Shown here: in pieces, positions 34,942-47,739 of the stretch
Layout: each line of letters starts with the position of its first letter
Numbering within the stretch: the first letter of the stretch is position 1
From: Flaccisagitta enflata
Taxonomy: Eukaryota; Chaetognatha; Sagittoidea; Aphragmophora
Assembly: GCA_965153355.1 (NCBI GenBank)
Contig: OZ231126.1
Location: forward strand, 16,120,001-16,184,000
Direction of reading: 5' to 3'
DNA: 64,000 nt
Notes under the pieces: model-generated
What the model was told of the DNA's origin: nothing
The model's database searches: none
Seen by the model: the letters and a program-made list of their open reading frames with translations, nothing else
Made by a program: the position numbers and the translations under genes

Positions 34942-35604
34942 TCCCTTTTCGGAACCGCAGGGGCGGATCAGTCTGATTAAAAAATAAGAAACAGACAGAA
35001 ATTACCAATCGGTGAAATAACAGGGGTGCTCAGGGAGTAGGGGGGAGTAGGGAGTGGCTTGGAGGTAGAAGCTAAGGGACAAGGAGGTCAGAGGTAGAAA
35101 AGATATTTTGATAAAAAATGGCTACTGGAGACCGGTTGAGAAGTGGACAGAATTGAGATGTTTACAATTACGTTTACAAGCCTTATTTATTTATTTTATG
35201 GTTCTACAAGATCTTCAGTAAATTTTATGTTATGCTTCGATACTATCTTCCTGTCACATAAAAAGCACCGCAATAATTTTACGCGAAATCTTTTTACAGT
35301 AAAGTTTACAACTTTTATCTTTGGAAACGTTTTGGATTTTTTATTGGTTTTACGCGCTTTGATTTTAAATCTCAAGTTAAAGGTTTGAAGCTGTCTGTTT
35401 ATGATATTTCTTCTAGGTTCTTAATAATATCTTGTTTGTCTGTCAGTGGATAGATAGTGAGGCGCAATTGCGCGCAATGCACGCACAAGTAAACCGTGTA
35501 AAAAATGGATTTAAATCGCGTTTTTGCTGGGACCGCCACAGCAACGTACTGCCGGTCGCCCAAATTTATTGGGTTTGATAAGCATTTATTTCATGTTTCC
35601 TCGA
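34942..35604. other. Unannotated spacer sequence
   Basis: No convincing exon or element. The 81-codon frame at 35,143-35,388 is AT-rich and unrecognised. Confidence 0.4.
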
Positions 35605-36110
35605 CTTTTCAAGTGCGTCCTCGCACTTCTATAAGAGGTCATGTTCGTCGGTCGGTTGGTCGGTTGGTCGGTCGGTCGGTCGGTCGGTCGGTCGGTCACG
35701 CAAATGTTTGAAATGTGAAAAACGGCTGATTCGGACGTATTCCTTCATCCATATTACCTTCCATGCTCCACCACATTAATTTTCATTCATTCATTCCTTC
35801 ATTCATTCATTCATTCATTCATTCATTCATTCATTCATTCATTCATCAATAACGATCATTCACAAATTCTTAATCAAGCGAGGCGCGCTTATTGGCCTTA
35901 ACTTGGCCTTGTTTGAATTCGTCTTTAGTCTTCCGGAAGTCTTCTTAGTTGCGGACACGCAACTCTATAAGAGGCTTTGTCCGTCGGTCGGTCGGTCGGT
36001 TGGTTGGTTGGTTGGTCCGTAGAGGTGATCAAGTCGAATAGTGGGAAAACGCGCATATCCGCCCCTGCCCACCCGTCCGCAACTGGTGGCCATGTATCCG
36101 GCCTTGTTGA
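35605..36110 (+). mobile_element. (GGTC)n-core element copies with (ATTC)n between
   Basis: A (GGTC)n core at 35,648-35,697, an (ATTC)n tract at 35,783-35,846, then another copy from GTTGCGGACACGCAACTCTA (35,948) through a GGTC core to GGCCATGTATCCGGCCTT (36,105). Confidence 0.55.
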
Positions 36111-36374
36111 CTTTCAATCTTAACAACTGCATCGTGATCGCCCATATTGAAATCTAAGCTAACGGTCTATTTAAAGAGACTAAAAAAAGGGTAGAATTCA
36201 TTTTCAAATCGCAAACAGGAAATTAGAACAACGAAATGGTTTTAAAAGAGAATTTCCAAATTGAAATTCAGGAAACCAGAGAGAAAGGCGATCAGTAAAC
36301 CGGCATTTTAAGAATTCTGTTGTTTTTGTTGCTAACTGTGATTTGAATCGAATTAAGTAGGGAAGAGATAGGCT

Positions 36375-36377
<3 letters not shown>

Positions 36378-36466
<89 letters not shown>

Positions 36467-36467
36467 G
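36378..36467. repeat. (GA)n microsatellite
   Basis: Pure GA run of about 45 units; overlapping open frames are artefacts. Confidence 0.95.
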
Positions 36468-37985
36468 CTGAGTGAAAAATGATAAAATGATGGGCAATTT
36501 CTTTTTCTTGGGTTGGAAAAACAAACTGGAACTCGCATGCCCATGAATTGAGTGAAAAAGAAGGGTAAGACTAAAAACATCGAAAGAGAGAGCAGGCGTG
36601 GGATGGTTGTGAAGGAAGAGGGAGGGTGATACACCATGGCTCAATGCCACCCATACATACTCTTTACCACCCAACACCCCCTCAAAACACGCACAAAAAC
36701 TCATTAAAAGTGGCATTGCGTGGAAAGAGGAGATGTTTGAGTTGGAAGGGGGTATCAGCTGGTAGGGTTGGAAAAGAGCAGCTGCCCATAAGCTGTTTTT
36801 ATACGTCAACAAGAAATGTGATAGTAGCATAAGAAAAAGTCCCATGAAACATCCCACACAACAGTTCAAACTTATCAATCGCTGCTTCTTCTAGGGATAG
36901 ACAATCGTAGAGACGGAAAATCACGTGATGTGATAAATGGAGAGACTCATCGAAAAATACAGAAATCATGAAACTATAATTACTATGAAAGTACGAGAGA
37001 TAAGAAAATACAGCCAGGGTTACATCCAGGGTTGTGTCGGTTGATTGCAGGCGTGCTTTTTCTGGAGTAGCGAGTAGCGCCGCTACTCGGAAGCGTATGG
37101 GCGCCTCTCGGAAGATCTTGGAAGAAAAAGGAAGAAGAAAAGAAGAAGAAGAAGAAGAAGAAGAAGGGGAAGAAGGGGAAGAAGGGGAAGAATGGGAAGA
37201 AGAAGTAAGGGAAGCAGAAGAAAGTTGAGTTATGAATTTTTTGTATGAAATGATTTAATTGATTTTCTTTTTCAAATTGCCTCAATGACAGTGTGTATCA
37301 AAGCATATAAAGTCCTAAGCACGCAGACAACAAAAAGTATGTATATGAGCATACCTGCCCTTTCATAGTGAAAATGGCTCAGGTCATTTTGCACTATTTC
37401 TGAGTCCTTCAATTCTCTTAAGCTGCATAGCTTATGGTCCACAATTTTATACCCCAACACAAACTTGCGGGTTCAAGACCACACCACAATCTTGAAATGG
37501 AGCCACTCTGCTACCAATCTAGTGCAATATGTAGGTCTGCCTCAGATTCCATAACATCACGATTTTTCTGATATTTATTCACATACATCGATCTTAGTTT
37601 CAAAAGGCTGATTAACACATACAGGGATGTTAGCTACTATTTGAGTCGCAAAAATGGTCCTTTGTTTCTTTTGCCATAACAAGAATTTATATCAAAGTTG
37701 ACTGATAACTCAAATTGACCTTTTTTAAAATCATAGGCATTACAGTGGATCAATTACTTCATAACTGCGATATGCAAATGAGAATTTTGTTGCTCATTTT
37801 GGATCTAAGCCATTTGATCGAAATTTGTCAGGAATTTGTCAAGGATTTGGAAATCAAGGCTGGGGTTTGATAAATTGTGGTAGAAAAAGACTAGTCAGAT
37901 AGGTTTGGAAGGGAATGTGGTAATTGGATAAGTAGGAATTACATGCTACTCAGAAGGAAAGAATAAAAACGACGCCTGGTTGATT
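36468..37985. other. Spacer, including a retroposon-like segment at 37,040-37,200
   Basis: GTAGCGAGTAGCGCCGCTAC (about 37,066-37,085) followed by GAAGATCTTGGAAG and a GAA tract matches the head at 12,064 in layout, including the purine tail. The rest shows no gene. Confidence 0.45.
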
Positions 37986-38449
37986 GACTAGCGCAGTGAT
38001 AAAAGTATGCAAACAGAGTCGGCTTGATTAGATATAAGAGTTGGCAAATATAAACGAAAAGATATTAAAAATGGGATACATGATAACTGATAAGGAAAAT
38101 TACAAATTACGGGGTGGAGGGGGAAGACAAGGAATGTGTAACCTAACCATCGCTGATATGTTTTGAAAAAAAGATACGGATTCGATATTGGGATATGGAG
38201 GGAAGTGAGGAGGCTAGAAGATACGGAGCTTGTTAATTGCACGATTGGCCCATGAGGAAAACAATCGCCCAAAAAATCAACAACGATGGCGAGAAAAGCG
38301 ATTTGAGGGCAATTCTAGTAAAAAAAATTCGAATGCGCAACAAAGAATCACTTTTAGACTCTTTACGCGAGAGAGAAAGAGAACGAGAGAAAAACCGATT
38401 TCAAACAAAAATCGCCGCAAATAAAACATTCGAACAAAAGCGTTCCTTT

Positions 38450-38456
38450 CTTTTTG

Positions 38457-38539
<83 letters not shown>

Positions 38540-38574
38540 TAAATCTTTCTTTCTTTAAATCTTTCTTTCTTTAA

Positions 38575-38639
<65 letters not shown>

Positions 38640-38651
38640 TTTTTTCTTTTT

Positions 38652-38723
<72 letters not shown>

Positions 38724-38727
38724 TTTT

Positions 38728-38825
<98 letters not shown>

Positions 38826-38897
38826 ATTCTTTCTTTCTTTCTTTAACTCTGTCTTTCTTTCTATCATTCTTTATTTCTTTCTTTCTCTCTTTCTTTC
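38450..38897. repeat. (TTTC)n array, right arm
   Basis: Mirror of 24,503-25,079 with TTTAAAT interruptions near 38,541-38,575 that the left copy lacks. Confidence 0.95.
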
Positions 38898-39225
38898 TTC
38901 ATCGCTCTTAAGCACTAATGGGTCTACGAAATCGATCAAAATAAAGAAATGAGATACGAGAAATGGTATGGGGGGGTCTAAATTTGAGGAGCTGAAATTA
39001 AAATGGGTGGATAAAAACAAAACGCCATGAATTTGGGCATTGGTTCGAGAAAATTTGAATTACAGAAGAAATGAGAAATTGAGAGAGAGAAGAAACAGAG
39101 TTTGAATTACAATAAACAAATAATGAGAAAAAGAGAAAGTCTTTGTTTTATAATGGGGTGGGGTAATTACTAATTAGCCATTGGGCGTTAACCAATCAGT
39201 GAAAATGTGAGAATATGAGACTATG

Positions 39226-39479
39226 CAGTCAGTGGACAAAACAAAATAGGTAACTCACACTGTTAATTTTGGTCCAACATACTAAAAACAAACAACATGT
39301 TGTATGCAACAATTAATTGTTAGAATTACAGCCGGCTGTAATTCTACAATCTTATAATATTACAGCTGGGTGTAGTTTTAACAACCAGTCGAAGTATACA
39401 ATATAGTGCTCATTGATAATATATTGGGTAGAAGCCAACAGTGTGAGCTCTCTACCTATTGTGTTTTGTCCACTGACTG
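39226..39479. mobile_element. Mariner-like MITE, right arm
   Basis: Same 254-bp element as 23,928-24,181, with the 22-bp internal palindrome at 39,323-39,344. Located 33 bp beyond the stop codon of the intact receptor-like gene. Confidence 0.75.
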
Positions 39480-39512
39480 TATACTAGTAATAGCCTCGTT
39501 TCAAGAGTCATG

Positions 39513-40601
39513 TCAAAAGCATTTTACTTTGCGGAGATTGGGAAAATAGATCAAGTACGCCGAACATTGTACCAAAGATCCGATACAATACGCGAAGAAA
39601 TTAAGCGGCAAAAATATGTTGACGCTGAAATAGCTATTGTGATCCAGACAACCGTTTAGCTTCCCATTCCATACCAAGTAATGAACGAGGTACAAAATAA
39701 ATCTGGGGACATCCCCCAGAAGATGGAAAAAATGGATGCCAAGCGGGACGAGACAGACAACGATGAATAACGGAGGCGACAAACCGCTTCGAGTTGGCCG
39801 ATCACGAACCTCATTCGATTGATTTAGCGCCTTTTTTACAGAATAGGCGACGAATATCAGGATGACAGCGGTAGCCGCCTTGGTAATAGCCATTCCCGTC
39901 ATATCGTACACGTACAAAATTTGTTTGAAGGACCGTTTCACAAATGTGAAAGGACTCGTATTGCTACCGATTTGGCTAAATTCCATAACTAAGAATAATG
40001 AATGAGGCGAGGAAAAAATGAAGGAACATGTTAAAACGAGAACGAGTCTCTTAAAGACGTGTCTCCTGTATTCTTCGAAATTCAACGAATCGCAAATCAA
40101 GGCTCGATAATGAAGGCTTTGAAGAATCATAAGCATGTTGTGTTGGTAATAGAACATATTCCTTAAAGTATCCCAGAAATATGACAATTTCGCCGGAATC
40201 GGTTTGCTTTCCACTTCATGCGTCACGTAAGAAACCCCATTGCCCAGGGAATTGACAAATTTCGAAAGATTTAGGAATGGCCATTGATCAGTCTCGGTAG
40301 TGTTGGATTCGTCGAAATGGCTCAAATTTTGGAGAATCTCTACGGGCTGAGAGTTTCCGGAATCGAATGAAAGGCCGAGGTCTATCAGAGATTCTACGAA
40401 TGTGAACAAAAGGTAAAAGACAATCGCCACTTGCTGAAATATGAGTAAGCCCTTTGAATGCCCGCGTAGATTTTTCAACAGAAGAGGCAGTAGGACGCAC
40501 GTGATAATCACATGAAGGCAAAATGAAGGCGCGAAGATTTTCAAAAGTACAGATTGATCCTTTCTGTCTCGTCGTTCGCAGCGATTGATTATTTCTAAGC
40601 C
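39513..40601 (-). CDS. Divergent seven-transmembrane receptor-like protein (3' exon)
   Basis: A single open exon of 362 codons plus stop, entered through a clear acceptor (TTTTTTAG|GGCTTA at 40,601); the true start is probably in an unseen upstream exon. Hydrophobic segments at about residues 22-43, 51-74, 145-168, 186-208, 230-254, 277-298 and 325-353 suggest seven membrane spans. The loop between spans 2 and 3 is long (about 75-140) and carries three N-glycosylation sequons (N92, N100, N111); another is at N213. There is no DRY or NPxxY motif, though HYRAL follows span 3 and LNFFAYC lies in span 7. It could be a very diverged rhodopsin-type receptor, a gustatory-receptor-like protein, or another polytopic membrane protein. 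The frame is preserved against the left copy, which supports real coding. Confidence 0.6.
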   Translation of the reverse strand, partial: GLEIINRCERRDRKDQSVLLKIFAPSFCLHVIITCVLLPLLLKNLRGHSKGLLIFQQVAIVFYLLFTFVESLIDLGLSFDSGNSQPVEILQNLSHFDESNTTETDQWPFLNLSKFVNSLGNGVSYVTHEVESKPIPAKLSYFWDTLRNMFYYQHNMLMILQSLHYRALICDSLNFEEYRRHVFKRLVLVLTCSFIFSSPHSLFLVMEFSQIGSNTSPFTFVKRSFKQILYVYDMTGMAITKAATAVILIFVAYSVKKALNQSNEVRDRPTRSGLSPPLFIVVCLVPLGIHFFHLLGDVPRFILYLVHYLVWNGKLNGCLDHNSYFSVNIFLPLNFFAYCIGSLVQCSAYLIYFPNLRKVKCF

Positions 40602-40884
40602 CTAAAAAAAAGTTTTCGTTGTGTATAACCAGCTGGAGATGAATATTGCTAATTTCATTTTTTAGGAGCCGAAATGGGTATATATAATCTCGTCATTCTC
40701 GTGTATTGGGCACGTTGAGTTCACGCCACAGCGACTAAAGTTGCGAATTAGGAAAACGATCCGAAATATACCCGAAAATACCATTTCTACTTCTTTTTAA
40801 ATTTATAAACCTCATCATTGATGGCCCGTAAGGCATCTAACATAACCTGGAACCCAAGGAGATAGCCATATGTAATTTTTCAAG

Positions 40885-41120
40885 TCGCGTGCACGGGACG
40901 CTACAACCCTCTTTGTCCGTCCATCCATCCATCCATCCATCCATCCATCCATCCATCCATCCATCCATCCATCCATCCATCCATCCATCCATTCATCCAT
41001 CCATCCGTCCGTCCGTTGGTCACCTTAATACTTTTTTTGCCGTTGATGGGGCCTTTAACCTCAATGCAACTGCCCAAAAACACTACCCCTGCCCACCCGC
41101 ACGCGACGGGAGTAGTCTCT
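40885..41120 (+). mobile_element. (CCAT)n-core interspersed element, right arm
   Basis: Mirror of 22,262-22,532: GTCGCGTGCACGGGACGCTA, a (CCAT)n core (40,917-41,010) and CCCACCCGCACGCGACGGG. Confidence 0.65.
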
Positions 41121-41840
41121 CAATCTTTGTCTGTTACAAGCCGGCTTCGTCTTATGAGTACTTCCATATATCATGGTCCTTTGTTTTTTCTTTTTTTTTC
41201 TTTTTTGCCCATCAAGAGCTTTGCGCTGAATAGCAAACAAACGCTTTATGTGGCAATACATTTTTGAGCGCGATTACTATGTACAAATTAGGGGCTGAAT
41301 GAGGATATCAAAGTGACAAAAAATGAATGAAATTTGAAAAAAAAACGGTAATTTTTTTACCAGTACTGGCAGCTATCGCCGTGAGGAACAAAGTCGTAAG
41401 CATTGGCCACTCTCCACCAAGTTTTTGTCTTCCATCACTGAAATCTTATGTATATGTTAGATAAAATTAAGAGTACGTATTGATTGCACTGAAAGTCAGA
41501 GAAAAATAGGCCTGAGCCTAATGAGCTAGATGAGCTAAAATACTCAAAATCACTCACACAGATGACCAACTACACTTTCTGACATGCTTTCTTGTATTTG
41601 CTTGCTCAAACATGTATATAAACATTTATACATTTATCGCATTCAAAATAAAAAAAGACTGAGCTAACTGAGCTGGAATACTGAAAAACACCCTCACAGA
41701 TGAGTAGCTATGCTGATGAATATGCTTTTTTGTATTTGCATGCTCAAACAAACATACAGGATCATTTATCTCAAATGGCAAAAAGTAATGTGCTTTTACC
41801 TTAAGATATATAATCTGACAGACTTGAAACTTTTTTTGGG
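41121..41840. other. Anonymous right-arm sequence
   Basis: Mirror of 20,787-21,170 plus 21,923-22,261; the 752-bp tandem repeat of the left arm is absent at about 41,457. No gene. Confidence 0.5.
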
Positions 41841-42285
41841 CAGCGGCCCCAAAGGGCCAATGTCCTGTAGGACACAGGGGCTAAAAATTATGTACGTCCT
41901 TCCGTCCGTACGTACCCCCTCATAGCCTCTCAGGCCTCAAATCTGGCCTCTCAGGCCTCAAATCCAGCCTCTCAGGCCTCAAATCCAGCCTCTTTGGCCT
42001 CAAATCCAGCCTCTCAGGCCTCAAATCCAGCCTCTTGGGCCCTAAATCCAGCCTCTCAGGCCTCAAATTCCCATTGAATAACATGGCAAATTGATAAAAA
42101 ATTGAGAATAATTCAAAATTCCCAATGAATATTATGGAAAATTACCCCAAATATGCCCTCTCAGGACGTATGGAAATTCACCCCTGTGTCCTACAGGACA
42201 TCGGCCCTTTGGGGCCGCTGCCCTGCTCTCACTCCACTTTTTTAGCTAATCACTCCAAGCAGGGCATCGGGTACCGCTGACCATG
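41841..42285. mobile_element. Minisatellite-bearing TIR element, right arm
   Basis: TIRs at 41,841-41,884 and 42,181-42,223 (GGCAGCGGCCCC, GTCCTGTAGGACACAGGGG) around a TCAGGCCTCAAATCCAGCC minisatellite. The tail GGGCATCGGGTACCGCTGACC follows. Confidence 0.75.
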
Positions 42286-44190
42286 TGCGATCCTTGGATG
42301 ACTTGTTTCCTGAAAAATTTGGCTACAACATCAATTTGAAGAAGAAAAAATATTCACAGCGTAAGCCCAATTTACCATATTTTTACAACAACTATTGTTT
42401 AGATTGCAGTTGTCTTTTAACCAATTAACTGACAAGTATCAGATAAGCTTGAAATTGGAAAAAAATAAGAAGATATTCATATTGCCCCTTCTCTTAACAC
42501 TAATTTGGCATCTTTAGCTCAAACTATATAAATATAAAACTTATTTACCAAATAATTACTTCAGAAAAAAACCTTGTTTTCTAATGTTTAATTTACTTCA
42601 AATTGATGTTGTGGCTAAACTGTTCAACCCAGACCAATAAAATTTTATTATAAATAACGTAAAACATAGTACTTAAAGGAAAATAATTTCCAGAGCTGCA
42701 TGATAATACATATTGAAGTAAAAGCTTGATACTTTTTGTCATTTGAGATCAATGACCCTGTAGATACACTCTTTTATTGATCCTACTTAAAATCAAAAAA
42801 AAAATAAGAAAAAAAAAGATTGATTTGAATTTTTCAAAATTAAATCTTTGAAAAATCATAACTTGAAAAATATTTGTGGTAGAGCATTCTGCTTGGCGCC
42901 AAATGAAAGAGAATTATCAAATTTAGTTACTCTATCAATTTCATAGGACGCCCCAATCAGTCAATGGAGATTCAAAACTTCCAAATAAGAAAATGAAAAC
43001 CATGTTTCTCTGGAATATGTAAAAAAGTCGAAGACTGACTTCGCCTTTTTTCCCGATAATTGGTGTCCACATACTCCCTGAAAATTATGATTTGCTCTTA
43101 AGACCTTTAGCATATTGACACACCCGAGTGTTACAGTTTTTACAATGCGCCTAAGATTCCTGAAAAATTCATACATGATGACAATTTTAGGGAAACAAGT
43201 AAACTGTTAAAAATTAACCTAATTGGTAAAAAAAACGCCTTTAACATCCCTTACAATAACTTACCCCAACTACGATAGAGCTCTGAATTCCTGTTTCATC
43301 TTTGCTAGAGGCTTGAAATATTTCGAAATATTTTTCTAGAAATGCCTCCATCTTTTTTTCAACTAATACTTGTCAATGAGAACCTGAAAGTATTTATGTA
43401 GTAATGAAGGAAGCGCGCGGGCGAGGGACACGAGCTCCATCGTACAGTACCTCTTAAAATTCAACAAATCTGTGCTGCTCGGCAAGCAATGTTTTTGAAC
43501 TAAAACAGTGAGCTCATGAGAAAAAGCTTGATTTTGAAAATTGCGACTTTTTAATTTCCAAGTCAAACAAAAAAAAAGAATATGAATCCGAAATTTCTAA
43601 GATAAGATACGAAGCACCAAAGGAAGTTTCAGTTAGATATATCGAAAAACAGGGATAGACAAGATTGATTCAATTCACTAGCAACCATCTCTGTTGCAGT
43701 AAAGCGATTCAATACTGTACACTTTCGGCCGTTTAATTAGTCTATTTGATCGATACATTTTAGATTTTGTGCCGGCAATTCTTTTAATCCATCTCATTTT
43801 ATGGACTCTTTCATTAGTAGACTGTTCAAGCATACATTTTTCATTACACATACAATTGGTTATGTAATGGTCAACTTCAATTTTTAGTCGCGTGGTACGC
43901 GACTCTATAAGCCACTTTTCGGTCTGTCCGTCAATTCGTCCGTCCGTCACAAAGTTGGTGTAAAGATTTTCATCGCGTTTTTTTATTATTCTGAACATTA
44001 GAAAAGAAACTTTCAGGAATAAACAGCCACGTAGTTCAAATGTCGTTTTGAAGATGAAATAGTTTGTCTGTCTGTCTGTCTGTCTGTCAGATTTTCTTCT
44101 ATAAGTGCCGACGCACATGTTGTTGGTCTAATGACCTTGTTGCCATTGACGCTGTCAGCATAGGACAACCTTCTGTCGTATGTAGCCGAC
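42286..44190. other. Anonymous right-arm sequence
   Basis: Mirror of 17,980-20,335 without the hAT-like insertion (empty GGGTTGAA site at 42,623-42,630). It includes a short GTCGCGTGGTACGCGAC element at about 43,885-43,952 and a (GTCT)n at 44,062-44,090. No gene supported. Confidence 0.5.
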
Positions 44191-44429
44191 TCATGTCGTG
44201 CAATTTTTTTGTAATCTATGTTGCCAATTGAATTTGTTGATTGCCAATATACGTGACATGATTTGCAATTCAGTTAGTCTAGTTAGTCTAGTTAGTCTAG
44301 TTAGTCCAGTTAGTCTAGTTAATTTAGTTATTTTGCAATTTAGTTATCAATCTAAGAATAGAAACAAAATAATTTTAAAATATTATTAAAATGACGTTAA
44401 CACAGAAGTCACCTACGTAATTCAAGAGC

Positions 44430-44680
44430 TTCTATGTCTAGGTGCGAGAAAGCACCTCTTTAACTGGCTGTTTCCGTCGGTTGGTCGGTCGGCCGGTCGG
44501 TTGGTCGGTTGGTCGGTCGGTCGGTCGGTCGGTCGGTCGGTCGGTCGGTCGGTCGGTCGGTCAGTCAGTCGGTTGGTCGGTCGGTCGGTCGGTCGGTTGG
44601 TCAGTCGGTCGGTCGGTGGCGCATTCATTAGATGAACCACATGTCGCACCTTTTGACCTACTTGGCCTTGTTTCTATGGA
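44430..44680. mobile_element. (GGTC)n-core element, right arm
   Basis: Mirror of 17,511-17,745 with a longer GGTC core (about 44,475-44,628). Confidence 0.65.
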
Positions 44681-45037
44681 TGGAAAGTTAGCAGCAACAA
44701 AGTAGCACACCTGGACAAATAACTCGCTTTCTTTGCAACAATTCAATCAATGGAACAATGGAACTAAGTCAACAGGTCAAGTGTTTATCAAGACAATTAA
44801 GCGACTATTTGATCGAACAATTAAGCGACTATTTAATCGAGACAATCAAGCGACTATTTTGAGAATTGGAATGAATTTTGAACAGCGAGATGATTTTTGT
44901 TTTGTTCTCTTTGTTTTTAATTCTTTAGGGGGGGGGGGGCAGCGGAGAGCCGCTAAACTTCCATATATGACAATCTTCTCCAGTTTCCGTTCCTCGCTCC
45001 CCCCAGCATCGAATCAGGCCTCTCAGACCCAGCCGCG

Positions 45038-45410
45038 CAACTTTGATCTGAACTTTGATCTTTGAACTTTGATCTTTGAACTTTCATCTGAACTAAGTGA
45101 ACTTTGATCTGAACTTTGATCTTTGAACTTTGATCTTTGAACTTTGATCTGAACTTTGGTCTGAACTTCGATCTGAACTTTGATCTGAACTTTGATCTGA
45201 ACTTTGATCTGAACTTTGATCTGAACATTGATCTGAACTTTGATCTGAACTTTGATCTGAACTTTGATCTTTGAACTTTCATCTGAACTTTGATCTGAAC
45301 TTTGATCTGAACTTTGATCTGAACTTTGATCTTTGAACTTTGATCTGAACTTTGATCTGAGCTTTGATCTGAACTTTGATCTGAACTTTGATCTTTGATC
45401 TTTCATCTAA
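45038..45410. repeat. 12-bp minisatellite (GAACTTTGATCT)n, right arm
   Basis: Mirror of 16,668-17,150 with about 30 units, so the arrays differ by about ten units. Confidence 0.95.
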
Positions 45411-45680
45411 TCATCTCATTTTACAATAAACGTTCTTCATTTTTACCAAACACCAACTTGCAAAATCTCAAATTATCGGATTAACCCTCAGTATCAGAAA
45501 CCCCTTTTTTGCCTTACAAATGAAAAAAAAATGGTAAAATAAAAAAAGGATAGAAAGTATGATTAAAACTTCGATTTCAATCCTCCATCAAATAACAACA
45601 ACCCCCCCCCCCTCCGACGGTAATTCCGTATTTATCAGGGGTTCGTCATCTTGGGTGGCGGCAAGAGGAGGGAAATAAAA

Positions 45681-45684
<4 letters not shown>

Positions 45685-45751
<67 letters not shown>

Positions 45752-46130
45752 GGGCAGGGGCCCCAAAAGCCCCAAAGGCCCCAAAGACCTCATATCTGCC
45801 CTCCAGACCTTCAATTTGCCCTCCATGCATCAAATGAGCCCTCCAAGCATCAAATGAACCCTCCAAGCATCAAATCAGCCCTCAGTGGCTCAAATTTGCC
45901 CTCCTAGCCTCGAATCTGCTCTCCAAGCCTTAATTCTGCCCTCCAGCCTTCAAATATGCCTTCAGCAGTGTCAGTGGCCTAAATCAGTCATCTAAGGCCT
46001 GAAATATGCCCCCTCAGGACGTCTGGAAGATTCCCCTCTACAAGACATCAGCCCTTAAGGACATCTGCCCTACTCTCACTTCACTTCTTCACTGGATCAC
46101 TCCCAGCAGGGAATTGGGTATCGCTGACCA
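45685..46130. repeat. (GA)n, then minisatellite element remnant
   Basis: GA microsatellite to 45,744 (arm boundary), then a diverged minisatellite with unit like CCCTCCAAGCATCAAATGAG (45,780-45,960) and the GGGTATCGCTGACCATGTGC tail at about 46,110-46,132. Third example of the minisatellite-bearing family. Confidence 0.6.
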
Positions 46131-46251
46131 TGTGCGATCCTTGAATGACTAGTTTCCCATACCAGCAGTAAAACAGCTTCTCTATATACCTGGTCCCTAG
46201 ACATACGCTCTAGTGAGGCTCAACTATATTCTGTTCCCATTCATTTTCCTT

Positions 46252-46403
46252 CTAAATAGCATTTGGCAAAGGCTGCGGAACATTGGAAATCTGCTGCATG
46301 AACTGCGTCTGATGATGCTGCTGCGGCTGCGGCGCGGCGGCGGCGGTGGGGGAGGGCTCAGTTTGCGGCGGGTGAGTGGCAGCATTTTCGGACCCAAAAT
46401 TTG
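46252..46403 (-). CDS. Possible terminal exon of an unidentified gene
   Basis: After a weak acceptor (GAATTTAAG|CAAATT) one frame reads NFGSENAATHPPQTEPSPTA, an Ala/Gln-rich stretch, and ends QISNVPQPLPNAI with TAG at 46,252-46,254. The GC-rich, codon-like composition stands out from its AT-rich surroundings. No upstream partner exon was found in the microsatellite-filled sequence that follows, and the plus strand is also open here, so this is a weak call. Confidence 0.25.
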
Positions 46404-46523
46404 CTTAAATTCCTCCAAATGTGCCCAAAATTTGTCCAAATTGACATTTTGAAAACGCGGCGAAGTCCGAAGGCATCGATGCCATTTATGCCGAGAAGCC
46501 GAGTAGAGCGAGCTTTGTCTTTA

Positions 46524-47655
<1,132 letters not shown>

Positions 47656-47739
47656 GGTGGGGTTTTTGTTGTCGTTGTTGTTTGTCGCATGCTACACAAC
47701 TCTGTACTCCACTTTGTAGGTCCGTCAATCGGTTGATTG

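Larger units (their letters stand above)
37986..45744 (-). repeat. Right arm of large inverted duplication A
   Basis: Inverted partner of 15,009-25,547, starting sharply at GACTAGCGCAGTG (37,986) and ending within the GA microsatellite at about 45,744. It lacks the three insertions found in the left arm and retains clean empty sites, so it represents the ancestral state at those sites. Microsatellite lengths differ between arms. Confidence 0.92.

Noticed and set aside
36204-36878. 224-codon minus-strand frame
   Set aside because: The middle is the GA microsatellite and the flanks show no conserved features.
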